Of a stretch of 64,000 nt of DNA, positions 50,772-64,000 are shown one piece after another. Made by a program: the position numbers and the translations under genes. The stretch's first letter is position 1. Every line of letters starts with the position of its first letter. Origin of the DNA: Zygnema circumcarinatum (Eukaryota > Streptophyta > Zygnematophyceae > Zygnematales > Zygnemataceae). The stretch covers positions 4,135,755-4,199,754 of the forward strand of contig CM074806.1 in NCBI GenBank assembly GCA_037447605.1. Direction: 5' to 3'. Below the pieces are notes generated by a model that was given only the letters and a program-made list of their open reading frames with translations, had not been told where the DNA came from and did not search any database.

Positions 50772-51023
50772 TCTCCTATTATTTTATAGCAATTGTTTCA
50801 CGTCTCAAGTTATTTACATTTTACACAAAGGCAGGCTCCTACCGAAATGTCGCACTTTATTTCCAAATTCATTTGGAAGGAATACCTGCCAAATGCTACC
50901 TCCGTAAGGCTGCGCCACTGTACGTGCTAAATCGCTGTACCGGTTTCAGTTTCCTGCTACGGCAGGTCAAATTTCCACACTGGCCTCGCCCTCCCTCCCT
51001 CCCTCCCTCCCTCCCTCCCTCCC

Positions 51024-54000
51024 TCACGCGCGGTAAAACCTCTGAGCCGCCCCTTTCCGGCTTCCCTGCACAACTCAAATGCAAGAGAAAAGGCCGATAA
51101 ATTGAAAAAAGATTCGATTGACTGACTGGCCCGAAACTCAACGCAATGCCATGCCATGCCACACATGCCACACATGCCATGCCATGCCATGCCATGCCAC
51201 ACCATGCCATGCGAGCGGGGCCCACCAGCTTCTCGTTGAGTTCCTTCCTCAGGCTGACGAGGTCCGGCTCCGTGCGCCCTCCGACCATGGCCACCGCCGT
51301 GAGGCGGAGCTTCTTGGCCTCCTCCTCCCCCCCCCCCTCCCCCCCCGCCCCCTCGCGCGCCGCCGCCATGTCCGCCAGCGTGAAGGCGACGGCCGGGTGC
51401 GGACTGCTTCCGAGAAGCTTCGTCCGCACCGCGCGGGACTTCTCCAGACACTCCGACGCCTTCGCGTACTCGCCCTGCCACTCGTCAGTTCCAACCGACC
51501 CAAACGGTCAGCATCATGCCCACTAAAAGGAATAGTAGAGAGAGAATGAGAGAGGGCGAGAGGGAGGGAGAGGGAGGGAGAGAGTTTTCAACAAAAAGCA
51601 CTTGAAGGGGTCTACATACATACATGATTACAGTATATATATACAGAAAGAGAAGAGAGCGAGAGAAAGAGAGAGAGAGAGAGGCAGAGGGAGAGAGAGC
51701 GAGAGAGCACTCACATTCCTGCTATACACAATGCCGAGAGCATCGAGCACATCCGCGAGATGAAGGTGCGCCTCGTCCTCATTCGACTCGAGCAGACGGC
51801 GCGCCTCCTCCAAATACTTTCTCGACAGGTCCCGCCCTCCTTGGAGCCAATGAGAGGCCGCCAGGTGTCCCAAAGCCTGCGCTACCTTCACATTCGCTGT
51901 GGCCCCAAACGACCGCAGCTTGTCCCGGGCAGCTGCCAAAATTTTCTGCGCCCGGGCGTGCTGCCCGGCCCGCACCAAACTGAGCCCGAGGAGGAGGGCA
52001 TACTGCGGCGCGGCCTCCTCCAGGGCCTTGGAACCCTTCGCTATTCGGAAGCAGTTCTCCGCAAGAATGGGCCCCTTCTCCGCCATAGTAAGCTTGGGGT
52101 TATCCATTCCCTCTCCCTCCTCGAGGCCCTCCCACACCTCTCCCGCTGTCCCTCTCACCTCCCCACTGGCGCCCCTTGCCAGCTCAGCATACACGTGGAG
52201 AAGCAGCATTCTCACAGCGTGCTGCTCTGCAATGAACGATGTTCCATGCCCTTTGAGCAGTTTCAGTTGAACTAGGAGCAGTTTTTTGCAGTGGTTTAGA
52301 AGCGGAGTCCCCTCTTTGTGCCCTCCCCCCATTAGGGCCCATCTGGTGAAGCTCAGGGTCTCAAGCAGAGAGTCGCTATCTTCCTTTGCCATTTGAATAA
52401 CAAATGTAAGCATTTTAGCCGCTGCTTTCTGCCGATTTTCCGGAAAATGAGCGCTTCCAAAACTGCTAAGTGCGGGTCTCCATTCCGGAGCAATATTAGT
52501 GGGAGACATAACGGTCTCTCCCTTAGAGGAAGTCACACTTACAGAGGAAGGATTGAAGGGGATAGCCTGCTTCATTTCTTGGGGTCTTAGGAAGGTGGTA
52601 GGCTTGACTTCGGCGGCTTTGGGAGGAGGAGGAGAAGGAGGAGGAGCTTTAACAAATACAGAACTGGAAATATTCTTTTGAGGCATAGCCGGACCTTTAA
52701 CAGTACCCCTGCTTCTTTTATTATTGACATTTTCATCCTCATCTTCTGAATCCGAGTCACAAAGATTCATGCCTTCGGGTGGTTTCGAATCAAAAGCTGC
52801 CCTTGAAAGCGGGTTGCTTCCGACTACATTTCGAGATTTTTCCTGGACCTGTAACGGAACAACGGCAGCACGGAAACAGTCATGGAAATGCTGCTGACTG
52901 GCAGCGGTCTGATAGAGGCGAAAGTAAAGCTTTGACATCTCTCTGTATGAGTGGAGGTCGAGAGAGAGAGTGGGAGTGCTGATCCGTCTTGAGAGAAGGA
53001 GGCTCTCCATGTGCACATCTACAGCCAATTCCAACCATTTGCTACCCCCAAAAGCGAGCCCATTTTCCACCACATAGCTCGCCAAATCCTTCATTCCAAA
53101 TACAAGCAGACTCTCCTCCCTTTCTTCTGCCGCATAGCCCCCCAAAGGGCCGGAAATATCCTTTGATGGAAGCTTCTCCGCCCTTCTTGCAAGCTCACTT
53201 TGAAGCTCTCTCACTTCAGAAGCAACAGCATCAAGCCCCACTGAGTTTCCGTACAGCTTGTAATGAAGTCTATGGGCCATAAGAAGGAGCTCAAAATTTG
53301 AGCCTGAATATTGCTTTGAGAGCTCTTCGCAGCTTCCGAGAAGCTTCTCGGCCTGTTCGATCTCCTTCCTTCCAGACCCACTTTGAACCCTAATTGCAAA
53401 GGACTTATAGAACAAAAATTCTCTTTGAAATGGTCCAATGGCTTTTCCGCTTTGAAGGGCATCTTCACACACTTGCAGGGCTTGGATTGGTTGATCTGTT
53501 CGAGCCCAAAATTCGGCCAATCGGACTCCAATAATCCAAATTTGACCAAAAGTTTCTCGGCTACTTTGGTATAATTCTCGCCTGCCCCAAGCAGCGGCGA
53601 AGTGAGGAAAAGTTTCTTCAAAGCAGCGGACCGAAATTAAAATTTTCAAAACTGCCCGAGCAGCTGCTACAGCTCGGGCTCGTCGGGTTCGAATGTACGT
53701 TTGAAAAACGGGATGAAAGAGGAGAGCTCCCGATTGGTTAACTTTCTTAGCCAAGCCATGGTTGAGAAGGAGGGTTTGAGCTGCTTCTACGTCCTCTCTA
53801 TGGGTTTGGGAAGTCGAACCTCTGCATTCATTCAGGAAATAGGGATAAAAATTCTCTTCAGAAAATATCAACAACAAGAAGTACAATGTCGGGTTGAAAA
53901 TGACTGCTCTTCATCTTATAGTATTCATTGAGGTGAGTTTTTTCAATGATTGTAGATTTGGGTTGCTATGGGGCGAGTGCTGGTCAATAACTAGTCAAAT

Positions 54001-54267
54001 TAATAAAAATAAGTCAATAACTGAGCCTCCTTCTGTAAGTTGTAGAAAAATGGGGGCAAGCAGTCTGATCTTTCATGACGATGATGCATGTGACGTCAAT
54101 ATGAAATTACTTGTTTTCAGATACAAGGCAATCTAAATAATGAATAATAAATATCTTCACCTTCGTCTTCATATTCAGCTTAATGGAAACATGGTAAATG
54201 TTGATGACAAACAATGACGATACACTAACATGTGTGTGCTCCCCCCCCCTCTCTCTCTCTCTCTCTT

Positions 54268-54327
<60 letters not shown>

Positions 54328-55349
54328 CTTCCTTTTTTTTTGAAGTGTATGATACTCACAAGAACTTGTTCGCACACTCGCAAAGCAGAGGAAGAGGGAT
54401 GGGCTGCGGCCCAAACCACCCCCCAACCGCCGCCATGGCCCCTGCAAGCTCCTTCGCGCTCTCCTCCTCCCGCCCGCATGGCAGGCCCTCTATCCACATG
54501 TCGAAAACTGAAGATAGCCTGCATAGAAATACTGAATATGAATGAGCATGTAAACTCAGTTCTCGACTGTTACATCTTGCATAGATCCACAATAAAGAGA
54601 GAAACTGTGCAATAAAGGTGATGAGTTTGGAAGCGAATGTATGGGGCTCTCGACATGTACATCTGCAAAGAGGAGAAGGAGGAGAGGACTGGTAGAGAGG
54701 GAATCCGGCCAAAGGAAAATGAAGGAGATAGGAGGGCGAGGAGTAAGAAAAGAGAAGGGAGAGGCGTGTGAGAGAGAAAAGAAGTGGGCAAATGTAAAAT
54801 ACACTGTCCAAGGGGACGATTGAGATCCCACAGCTAGCTAGCTATTCAAACCTTTCACTCACCACGAAGGCTTCAAAAAACATTTTTCGGTCATATTTCC
54901 GTTTTTGAGCCCTTCAAACTCTCCCGCCTTCTGCAGTCTGCTCAGCACCTTTGAAGCTCCCTCGCCCCTCTTCAAGATCGCTCCCACTGCCTCCAAAGCA
55001 AGAGGGTATCCGCTCACTATGGAGACTATCTCCTCTACAACCACAGAGTCTTCCTCCGCAATGTCAGACTCAGCTGAGATCACCTGCAAGGCGGAGACAG
55101 TAAAATTTTCGGACGAGGATTTGAATCCGCTCTCCTTCAAATCAGAGTGCAGTAAACAAGGAGGAGGGGGAGGGGGAGGGAGAAGGGGAGATGCACCTTC
55201 CAGGCTTCCCTTTCGTCCATGAGTCCCAGCTCAAGGACCTCCACTCCTCTTACATACTTCTCTGTGGTTATTAGCACGTGGCTTGAGCCGGCCTGCAGAG
55301 ACGTCTCACCACCTGACTCGACTACGTGAGAGAGAGAGGGGAAGAAGAG

Positions 55350-55390
<41 letters not shown>

Positions 55391-56625
55391 AAAAATGGGG
55401 GGAGGAAAGGGGCGGTGGGGGGGGGGGAAGGGTGGGAGGGAGACGGGGAAGGGGGCGGTAGGAGGGTGGGGAAGGGGCGAGGAGGGATGAGGTTGAAGGG
55501 GGAGAAAGGAGGGGGGAGATGGAGAGGGAGAAGGAGAGGGAAATGGAGGGAGTGGGAGAGGGAGATGGGGAAGGGTGAAAGGGGAAAGGGGCAGACGACA
55601 AGACTCCTCCTGAGGAATCATGGGCTTAAGGTGGTTACAGAGAGACAGAGTGGAAGGGGGAGTGGGGAAGGGAGAGAAAGAGGGAGAGAGAGAGGGAGAC
55701 ACCTTTGGAATCATGGTTTCGAGAAGGTCCACGTCCCGCACATCGTCCAGAATTAACAGATATCGCTTTCCTTCCTCGAGGACCCGCCGGACCTGCTTCA
55801 TCTTCAAGGCTTTACTGCCCTTTTCAGCAACCTTCAACCCCTCCCAAACCCCAAGTTAAAAAAATATATAAACTTATAATCCAAAAGGATACACATCTTG
55901 CAGTGAAGAAAAGTCAACCGCTGTTAAATTTCCTTTTCTCGTCTTTTCCCTTTTTCTTTTTTTCCCCCCTTTTTTTTTTATTTTTTTGTACCCACCTGGG
56001 AGTGGAGCACCATGCGCAAATTCACAAAATTCTGTTCTGCAGCGACGGGATTTGCATCCACCCAGAGAATGCCATCGTAATTGGACGCTTGGCCGTATGC
56101 GAATTCAAGCGCAATACTCGTTTTCCCAAACCCGCTAGGGCCGTATAGGGCCACAACTTTGGCCTGCCATTTGAACATCTTCGAAGTTAAAACCACAACT
56201 AGGTTTGTCCTTTTTTATCTCACATAAGAAAGGAGGCAGACATTTCCCATTAACATTTCTTAATTTTTAAAATCTCCATGATTTTCCGAACTTATTGTAA
56301 GGGGTCTCGGGTATTACCCCTTCCATGTGATCAAAACGCTTTTGCCACCCCTGAAAGGAGCATTGTAACTGTTCCATGGCCACCTTGTTCCCTACAAATT
56401 TTTCTTTTCGGGAGAGCGGGAGGAGGAGAGGAGCGGGAGAGGGAGAGAGAGGAAGAGTGAGAGGCAGCAAATCTTCGAAGAAATGCGAGAATAGCTCAAA
56501 TGCCTGGTTGTAGAGGTCGGTGGCAAAGGAATTGATGCTTTTCTGGTTGAGCCCAGCCATGGAGGAGGGCATTGGGGCGTGGGATAATACGACAACAAAT
56601 AGACCTGCCTGAACATGAAGAGGAA

Positions 56626-56697
<72 letters not shown>

Positions 56698-57571
56698 TCA
56701 GTAAGGAATTCAAAAAACAGGAAGGGACTTGCAGAGTCATCGTAGTACTGAGGACCCTCGAGCCTAGAAGCCACTCAGAACATGCATATTCCCCATACAG
56801 AAACCTATCCCTTCATGAAACCCCTCCCTCTCCTCCTCCCTCTCCCTCTCCCTATCCCTCTCCCTCTTCCTCCCTCTCCTTTTTTCCCTCCCCGACATGA
56901 GCAACTTGCATGCCCTACCTTGGTTACAGCCTCCCCAATCTCCGCTCCCATCTCCTTCCACTTCTTGCTGCTCTCTACCTCCCTCATCTCCTCCAAAGGG
57001 CCCCTCAGAAACTCCATCGCTTGCAGGAGCTCCATCAGCTCGTACCGTACAATGGAGGAGCTGCCTATCTTACAAGCCAAGTGGAGGAATTCCACTCCCA
57101 AAGCGACTCCTTCTTCCTGCAAAAATCACCCCAAAATAGAATAAGCCGGCTTCAGTTCTCCAATGACGAGGAAGAGAGAGAGTGGGAGAGAGAAAGCGAG
57201 AGAGAGAGGGAGAGAGAGAGAGGGTTTGAAAGGACACTTACCTCATCAAGGAGATCTTCCGAACCATCAATAGCACTCTCTACTAAAGTGGCAATGTCTT
57301 TCCAGACTGAAGTTTTCTCAGTCAGTAAAGCGGAAAGTACAATCTCTATGATTCCCATCATTATTTGCTTATCAGTGAGCTCTCCACTCCGCTCGATAAA
57401 GTCCTTCACAAGGTCCCCCACTTCTTCTGCTAAATCCGCCGTCCGATCCGAATCTTCCAATCCGAGGGGATCTTCAAAGTTTATTTTTGGCTTTTTCACT
57501 TCCGAACTTGAGCGAGAAATCATCCTTTGCAAGTTCAATCGGCAGCTGCTGAAGCATGGAAACCAGTCCAT
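51024..57571 (-). CDS. NB-ARC-TPR protein (NLR-like STAND NTPase, XTNX/TNP-like)
   Basis: Predicted signalling ATPase. Eleven exons close in phase: 57571-57242, 57116-56919, 56608-56318, 56178-55996, 55831-55703, 55316-55197, 55083-54863, 54518-54360, 53821-51715, 51474-51226 and 51065-51024, giving 1342 aa. Residues 1-240 are mostly helical and match no TIR, RPW8 or kinase domain that I recognise. NB-ARC follows: FVGNKVAMEQL, Walker A GPSGFGKT (about 286-293), Walker B YLLILDDV (about 358-365), sensor-like SHVLITTE, GLPLA equivalent GYPLALEAVGA, then winged-helix GGWFGPQPIPLPLLCECANK and FHPVFQTYIRTR in place of MHD. About 790 C-terminal residues are TPR-like helices with a disordered acidic and Pro-rich insert. 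The WHD/post-NB-ARC blocks resemble Arabidopsis At5g56220. An acceptor-like site just 5' of the ATG allows an upstream exon. Confidence 0.85.
51140..51215 (+). repeat. CATGC/CACAC pentamer repeat in the last intron of the NB-ARC-TPR gene
   Basis: Repeats of CCATG and CACATG units between exon 10 (ends 51226) and exon 11 (starts 51065). Confidence 0.85.
51535..51712. repeat. GA microsatellite in intron 9 of the NB-ARC-TPR gene
   Basis: GAGAGA and GAGGGAG units abut the exon 9 donor (51715). The sense strand is CT. Confidence 0.85.
54240..54332 (+). repeat. CT microsatellite in intron 8 of the NB-ARC-TPR gene
   Basis: C8 followed by about 40 CT units. Here the sense strand of the gene is GA. 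Confidence 0.95.
55330..55700. repeat. GA/GGGA-rich tract in intron 5 of the NB-ARC-TPR gene
   Basis: Fills the intron between exons 55831-55703 and 55316-55197 nearly completely. The sense strand is CT. Confidence 0.9.
56625..56695. repeat. (GA)n microsatellite in intron 2 of the NB-ARC-TPR gene
   Basis: About 35 GA units just upstream (on the sense strand) of exon 56608-56318. The sense strand is CT and merges with the polypyrimidine tract of the acceptor. Confidence 0.95.
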
Positions 57572-60001
57572 GGTCTGAACAGGAAAAGTTGGAACTGTTC
57601 CACTTTTTCGTCCCTTCTACACTTGGTTTTTGCAACTCAGGGATTTCTTTCCAGATGTTGATTGGTAGATGCTCAAGAAATAAGCCGTAAATGATAGTAA
57701 ACATAAACTAGCAGATTTCTCCCGCCTATGTGGGACAGTCCAGTCTGCATCGCAAGAAAGCGGAGCAGTTTAACCAATAAGGACGACGAAAACCACAAAT
57801 CATGGCTACAATGCAAGGTTGAACTGGTGGTTAATAAGGAACTCTGCACAACAGGAAAGGAGAGCCTTGCAAGAAATATCACTCGGTTCTCTTGCTCAGA
57901 AAAAGAAAACAGAGGAAGATTTTAGAGAGCAGGTAATTCCTGATTCCCACTTTTGAACATAGCAGGCGAGAAGAATGTGTTGTGAGGACGAACGCACGAG
58001 GGGAGAGGGTGTAGAGAGGGAAGAAAAGAACATTGACTGAATCCTCAACGCTTTCAATCCTAACGAGTTTCCCAAAAAAGGAACATATCGATTGAGTTTG
58101 ATTCAGCGAAAGGCGAGGGGAACTCAAAAGAGTGGCAGGCTGAGAGAGAGGGGGGAAGGAGGAAAGGTAAAAGGCTTGCAAACAGTCCAGGATTGGCGCA
58201 AATGTGCCACAAGTTGCAACCATGGAAAATGACTTTATGACATTTTGACTGATTGGCTAACCACTATGACATTCATTCTGCTGCTCCCCTGTGAGATTTC
58301 TAGTGTGACCGTACACTCTGAATTACCATGAATTTTTTTCCCACTTTCCAGTCATATACGCTTGGTTCATACATGGTCAAAGAAGCTTATAGTTGGCCTT
58401 ACCAACTGTGCTGAATGCAATCCCTTCCAATGCAGGGCTTGAAGATTGTAGAGGGTCCACCCCCCCCAAACATGCAATCTGGAAAAGAATGGTTACAACA
58501 TCCTTCTTTTAGTTTTCAAATTAGACATACGATGTGAGGAAACTCTATTAGGTCAAGCAAATGTAGCAACAAACGCTAACATTGAACCACTCACTACCTT
58601 GAAAAAGGGAAGGTTTCACTAAGTGCCAACAATGTAAACAACATTTGAACCCAAAACGAGCAATCTGTGATTGCTCACTGTCATTCTTGGCTTTAAGAAA
58701 CGAGAATGTCTACAAAGGACGTTAAATGAATGAAATATCGATTGAATTAAAGGGGTATTAAGCCATAGAACGGCAAGTCTGCAACTTTGCCCTGTCCATA
58801 AGTGGTGATTCCAATGCTGAGGTCAATAAGTGCACTACAATACAACAACAGCCACATCACATAGTTTTCAGCACAGCTGTCATCCTCAGGCTACCTGCAC
58901 CACAAAAGCGTAATTGATGACCGCTTCGTCCCTCCCACCTCTCTCCCTCCCTCCCACTCTCTACCTCTCCCACTCTCTCTCTCTGCCCTCCCTCTATCCC
59001 GGTCCTGCTCGGCCCCTCCCTTCCCCCCTTCGCCTCCTCTCCCCCCCTCCCTCCCCTCTCCTCTCGCACTGCCACCCTTGACCAAGGAGCTCTCCCTAAA
59101 GTCACGGTCCATGACTTTATCGAATGAGCCGCGATGGCACGAGTCCACGACGCGGTTATGGAAAGCGCGTTAAGTCAACGGACTGCTTTGACCTACCGTA
59201 CGGTACGGTCTGAATGGTACGGCACCGTACTTTTTTTCGTCCGTATTAGGTCGTTATTTTTTCCCGTATACGGGAAAACATCTTACGGTACATTAGTAAC
59301 GTGTACCCATTTTCAGTACAAGATTTTTCTAGGGTTGACATCCCTACGACACTAAGGTGACACGTGGCAAAATATCATTGGTTATGTCCAAGTCATTAAG
59401 GTTTTTGTACAACATTTGTCCGTTTGCTCGATGAGCGTCTCTCGCTTACGTGGCGAAAACACAAATCAGCGCGATCTGTGGTTGGCACCTGATTGGCTGC
59501 ACAAGATTTGAAAGGTGAAAATATCCTCCCCGGGTGTGCACGTTACTCCACTCTTTCAAAAATATTCATTCCAGACTTTGCAAAAATCCAACAACGGTAA
59601 AGAGGATTTATTTTTTAAGAACGAGTACAGTGCGGTACTCTTGTTGCTCTTGTTTCCATATTGTAGGTCTTGTACTCCTGTTACAAACTGTAATTCTCCA
59701 AAGTACCCATTTCGTTCTCTACGGAAGCTTTCTCCCTCTCGTCTTTACGAACTTTCTGAAGAAGTTCCGAAGTATTTGCAAGTCAGGCCCGCCCCAACAA
59801 ATTTCAGATCCCATGAATTTTCCCGTCGCCAGTCGTCACCTGGGAATGCCGCGTGGCACTCGCCGCCCGTATGACGCCATCCCCGCCAATAGAATGCGTG
59901 ATGACGTATGCATAGTGCATCGACCTGGTGATCTTACGTCAGCATGCGGCCCTGGCCCTCGCCCTCGCCCTACTTCGCCGTTCTCTCTCTCTCTCTCTCT
60001 C

Positions 60002-60037
<36 letters not shown>

Positions 60038-60135
60038 GCCTCTCTATGCCCATCTCTCTCTCTCTCTCTCAACACCTCTGACTCTTCCTCCTCCCTGTTC
60101 TCCATTGTGTAGGGGAGCACGCTCACGCAGTTGCC
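57572..60135. other. Divergent intergenic region, NB-ARC-TPR gene / quinone reductase
   Basis: 2.5 kb with no recognised gene. It contains a CT-rich stretch (58930-59070), a GTACGG-rich palindromic patch (59190-59300), a GACACGTGGCA G-box at about 59357, and a CT microsatellite (59980-60070) just upstream of the reductase ATG. Part of 57572-58220 may be 5' UTR of the NB-ARC-TPR gene. Confidence 0.5.
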
Positions 60136-61849
<1,714 letters not shown>

Positions 61850-62927
61850 GGCTTGACGCGGAGGGAGAACTTTGGCGCAGACTTTTGCAGAAGGAACAAA
61901 CGAAAAGAGGAGTAAGAGATAGGCCAATGCGACTGCTCTTCAGATAAGCGAAGGCGAAGCTCACATGCCTTGCATGCATGGAGGCAAGCATGGCATGTTC
62001 GTACGCCTATGCTGTAACGAGAGGCAGGGACGATGTTCTAAAACAATGTGACTCATGAGAAATTTAGGCATTAAACTTGCACTCGAGATGTTTGTCTCAA
62101 GCTTTCAAGTGGTGATGATGTGCACTTGTCAAATGTTGGCTGGTGACGACATTGTATTCGGCACGAGCACATGAGAGACCATGATCACCAACTCGTCGCT
62201 TACAGTATCGCGAACGAACGAAGCCGAAATGGGCCCGTTCTGGGCTGGGTTCCAAAAACTCAGTTGAGCATCTTCCAATGCTCATCCGCCACGCGCACAC
62301 TTTGTACACGTGGCTCTTTTCTATTTCAGTACAGTACAGTAGGTTCGCAGGGGAGTACGGCCCCGAGAACGCGACAGTCGCCAGGAACGACCCCTGCTCT
62401 ATGTTCGCAGTTCTTTCTGTCGCCGTTCAACGCTAAATCTATCGACAAAGAAGCCACAAATCCAGTTTAACAGAACAAAATTTCCATGTTCACAAATGGC
62501 CTGTCAGTCTGACAATTGGCTTGGGAATAAATAGTTTTCGAATTCAGTACTTTCGAATCTTGAGCATACCAAACAGTTTGGGTATAAAACTGTACTCATT
62601 CGATATCCAAAGGAAGGAATTCTTGAGAAATGCCAGAACCGGAACTGTAACTTTAACTGTAACTACAATTGTCTACAGTCTCCTTGTCTGTAACAGTCGT
62701 CCCGTGTCGTTCTGTAGACGAACTAGGGAACATGGAAAGGCCGCTCGCTGGCTCTCCCGCGTCCCCTCTTTTAGGGTTTCTCCTCTTCTCGCAGAAGGCA
62801 GGGAGTGCTGAGCGCAGGGCAGGGCCGGGCCGGGCAGGGCAGCAACCCTCCATTGTTTGGCTCCTCTCCCTCTCTTCCTCTCTCTGTCCCTCTCCTTCTC
62901 CCTCTTGAGTCCCTCCCCCTTTCAGCC
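61850..62927. other. Intergenic region, quinone reductase to NDUFS7
   Basis: No coding exon seen. A TGCATG/GCATGC-rich patch lies at 61963-61998. A TACACGTGGC word at about 62308, preceded by CCACGCG, may belong to the NDUFS7 promoter. CT-rich sequence at 62860-62905 is probably the NDUFS7 5' UTR. Confidence 0.45.
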
Positions 62928-64000
62928 ATGGCCCTCCTTCCAAAAGCAGCCAAGCTTTCAGTCGCGGCTGCGATGCCCCTCTCGCAGCGCCTCGCCACCG
63001 CTCTTGCTCCCTCTCCCTCTCTCTCCCCCGTTCCCTCTCCCTCTCTCCCTCTCTCTCAGCAGACGCGCGCCGCCTCTTCCGCTGCGGACTTTGTGATCGC
63101 GAAGGTGGACGACCTCATGAACTGGGCCCGCACGGGCTCCATGTGGCCCATGACCTTCGGCCTCGCGTGCTGCGCCGTGGAGATGATGCATGCAGGCGCT
63201 GCGCGCTACGATCTGGATCGTTTTGGCATTATTTTTCGGCCGAGTCCGAGGCAGTCCGATGTCATGATCGTCGCAGGGACGCTCACGAACAAGATGGCTC
63301 CGGCGCTTCGCAAGTAAGTGGCATTTCTTTCCTGGCAAACGTTTTGAGGTTTGACGTTTTGAGGTTTTTTAGGGTTGGAGAGAGTGGATGGTCCTGGGGA
63401 GTCGGTTTCGTGGGTGATAGAGGTTTGCTTTTGAAGACTGTGTATTGGTGGTTTCTGGATGAGGAGGAAGGGAGGTCGAGGAGTAGGGATTGCTTGCTTG
63501 AAGGGAAGGGGGAGCAGTGTTTTCTATCCCTGTGGAAGAGTTGAGTTTCAGTGGGACATTGATGAGCTGGATACACACGTAAGTGTGTATTGTGATTTTT
63601 TGCTCTTGCTTATAATTGTACGTCAGCTACTGAACATGCAGACAGGGAGACAGCCTGCCAAGTGGATTTTGGTTTTGTGCAGTAGTCAGTTTCACTTTTT
63701 CTAGTTTTTCTTTACGTGTTTATCAAATGAAATACGCGAGTTCTTCTGGAAAAGTCTTAACTTTAGAGCCTACTTGGATTCTAAAAGTGCGTCCCGGAAA
63801 GAGGAAACATTGGTAAGAAGTGCTTACGTTTTGCAGGTCGTCGTATTCGTCAACGCAGGCAGGCAGGCTGCAGGATGTTTTTTTGAATCTGTACTAAGAC
63901 TTATTTGAACCTATGGATACATACTTGAAAAAGTTAGCCAGTGCAAGAAGAGCGGCGTCAGAAAGAAGAGTGGGATGGGTTGAAGAGGGAGAGAGATGGG
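62928..64000 (+). CDS. NDUFS7: NADH:ubiquinone oxidoreductase 20-kDa subunit (NDUFS7/PSST), 5' part
   Basis: Mitochondrial complex I subunit that binds iron-sulfur cluster N2 next to the quinone site. Exon 1 (62928-63313) starts at [16 protein letters not shown] and ends CGC AA|GTAAGT in phase 2. Residues 1 to about 45 are a Ser/Ala/Pro-rich mitochondrial presequence, followed by the mature domain: [20 protein letters not shown], the paired cysteines of [12 protein letters not shown] (N2 ligands), [20 protein letters not shown] and [17 protein letters not shown]. The expected continuation (VYDQMP-type block with the remaining two cysteines) was not found before 64000, so the next exon lies beyond the window or in a long first intron running to the edge. 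Confidence 0.93.

Larger units (their letters stand above)
47706..50990. repeat. 1680-bp tandem duplication containing PLPBP exon 1 and promoter
   Basis: Unit A runs from about 47706 to 49310 and unit B from about 49386 to 50990, with a constant offset of 1680 (for example exon 1 ATG at 47809 and 49489) and no visible substitutions. Both units are bounded by CCCT repeats (about 47640-47705, 49310-49385 and 50990-51023), which probably mediated the event. No N gap is present. Confidence 0.93.

Noticed and set aside
51140-51215. CATGC repeat as a CRISPR-like or protein-coding repeat
   Set aside because: The short pentamer tandem lies in an intron of a eukaryotic gene, with no spacers and no cas genes.
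63535-63580. Possible second exon of NDUFS7 between TTTCAG (63549) and a GTAAGT (63581)
   Set aside because: The encoded residues do not match the conserved block that must follow APALRK, so it is probably intronic.

Overview
This is a window of a eukaryotic nuclear genome from the green-plant lineage. Genes are split by short GT-AG introns with plant-like splice sites. Several products are plant-type: a HOS1-like RING protein, a DTX-type MATE transporter, a plant-type TAM41, a PRD3/PAIR1-like meiotic protein and an NB-ARC-TPR protein. Telomere-like TTTAGGG/TTAGGG arrays occur inside the window. The compact introns, very abundant CT/CCCT microsatellites and the particular gene versions suggest a streptophyte alga (perhaps zygnematophycean) or an early land plant; that placement is inference. 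There is no operon logic here. Genes are independent units arranged as divergent or convergent neighbours.

Layout: 1-1561 F-box/LRR gene (-, runs off the left edge). 2188-7152 SpoU-family rRNA 2'-O-methyltransferase (+). 7847-11546 RPA1, the large subunit of replication protein A (-). 12568-14512 MATE transporter (-). 16172-18178 prolyl 4-hydroxylase (+), with an interstitial telomeric array in intron 1. 20214-24994 HOS1-like (-). 25691-28429 ERI2-like DEDDh exonuclease with a GRF zinc finger (+). 29812-32217 PRD3/PAIR1-like (+). 32736-37613 TAM41 phosphatidate cytidylyltransferase (+), with a 1.26-kb pure polypyrimidine intron. 39224-42105 GDP-fucose protein O-fucosyltransferase family gene (+). 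45110-47809 PLP homeostasis protein PLPBP/YggS (-). 51024-57571 a 1342-residue NB-ARC-TPR protein (-). 60136-61849 NAD(P)H:quinone/FMN reductase (+). 62928-64000 NDUFS7, the complex I 20-kDa subunit (+, runs off the right edge). Exon coordinates were built by hand from splice consensus and frame continuity. For most genes all introns close in phase.

Two large duplications need care. Positions 41624-43744 recur without visible difference at 43755-45875, on the two sides of a 10-N gap; this looks like an unmerged contig overlap, so the duplicated exons there should be counted once. A 1680-bp tandem duplication (about 47.7-49.3 kb and 49.4-51.0 kb) repeats the PLPBP first exon and promoter with no gap.

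Noncoding structure of interest: at least ten exact copies of the palindrome GCCACGTGGC (eight outside the duplication), mostly in promoter-proximal clusters; two copies of a short TIR element (MITE) with TA target duplications; an element with about 85-bp inverted arms in the PLPBP upstream region; and long CT/CCCT tracts inside introns, often starting right after the 5' splice site.
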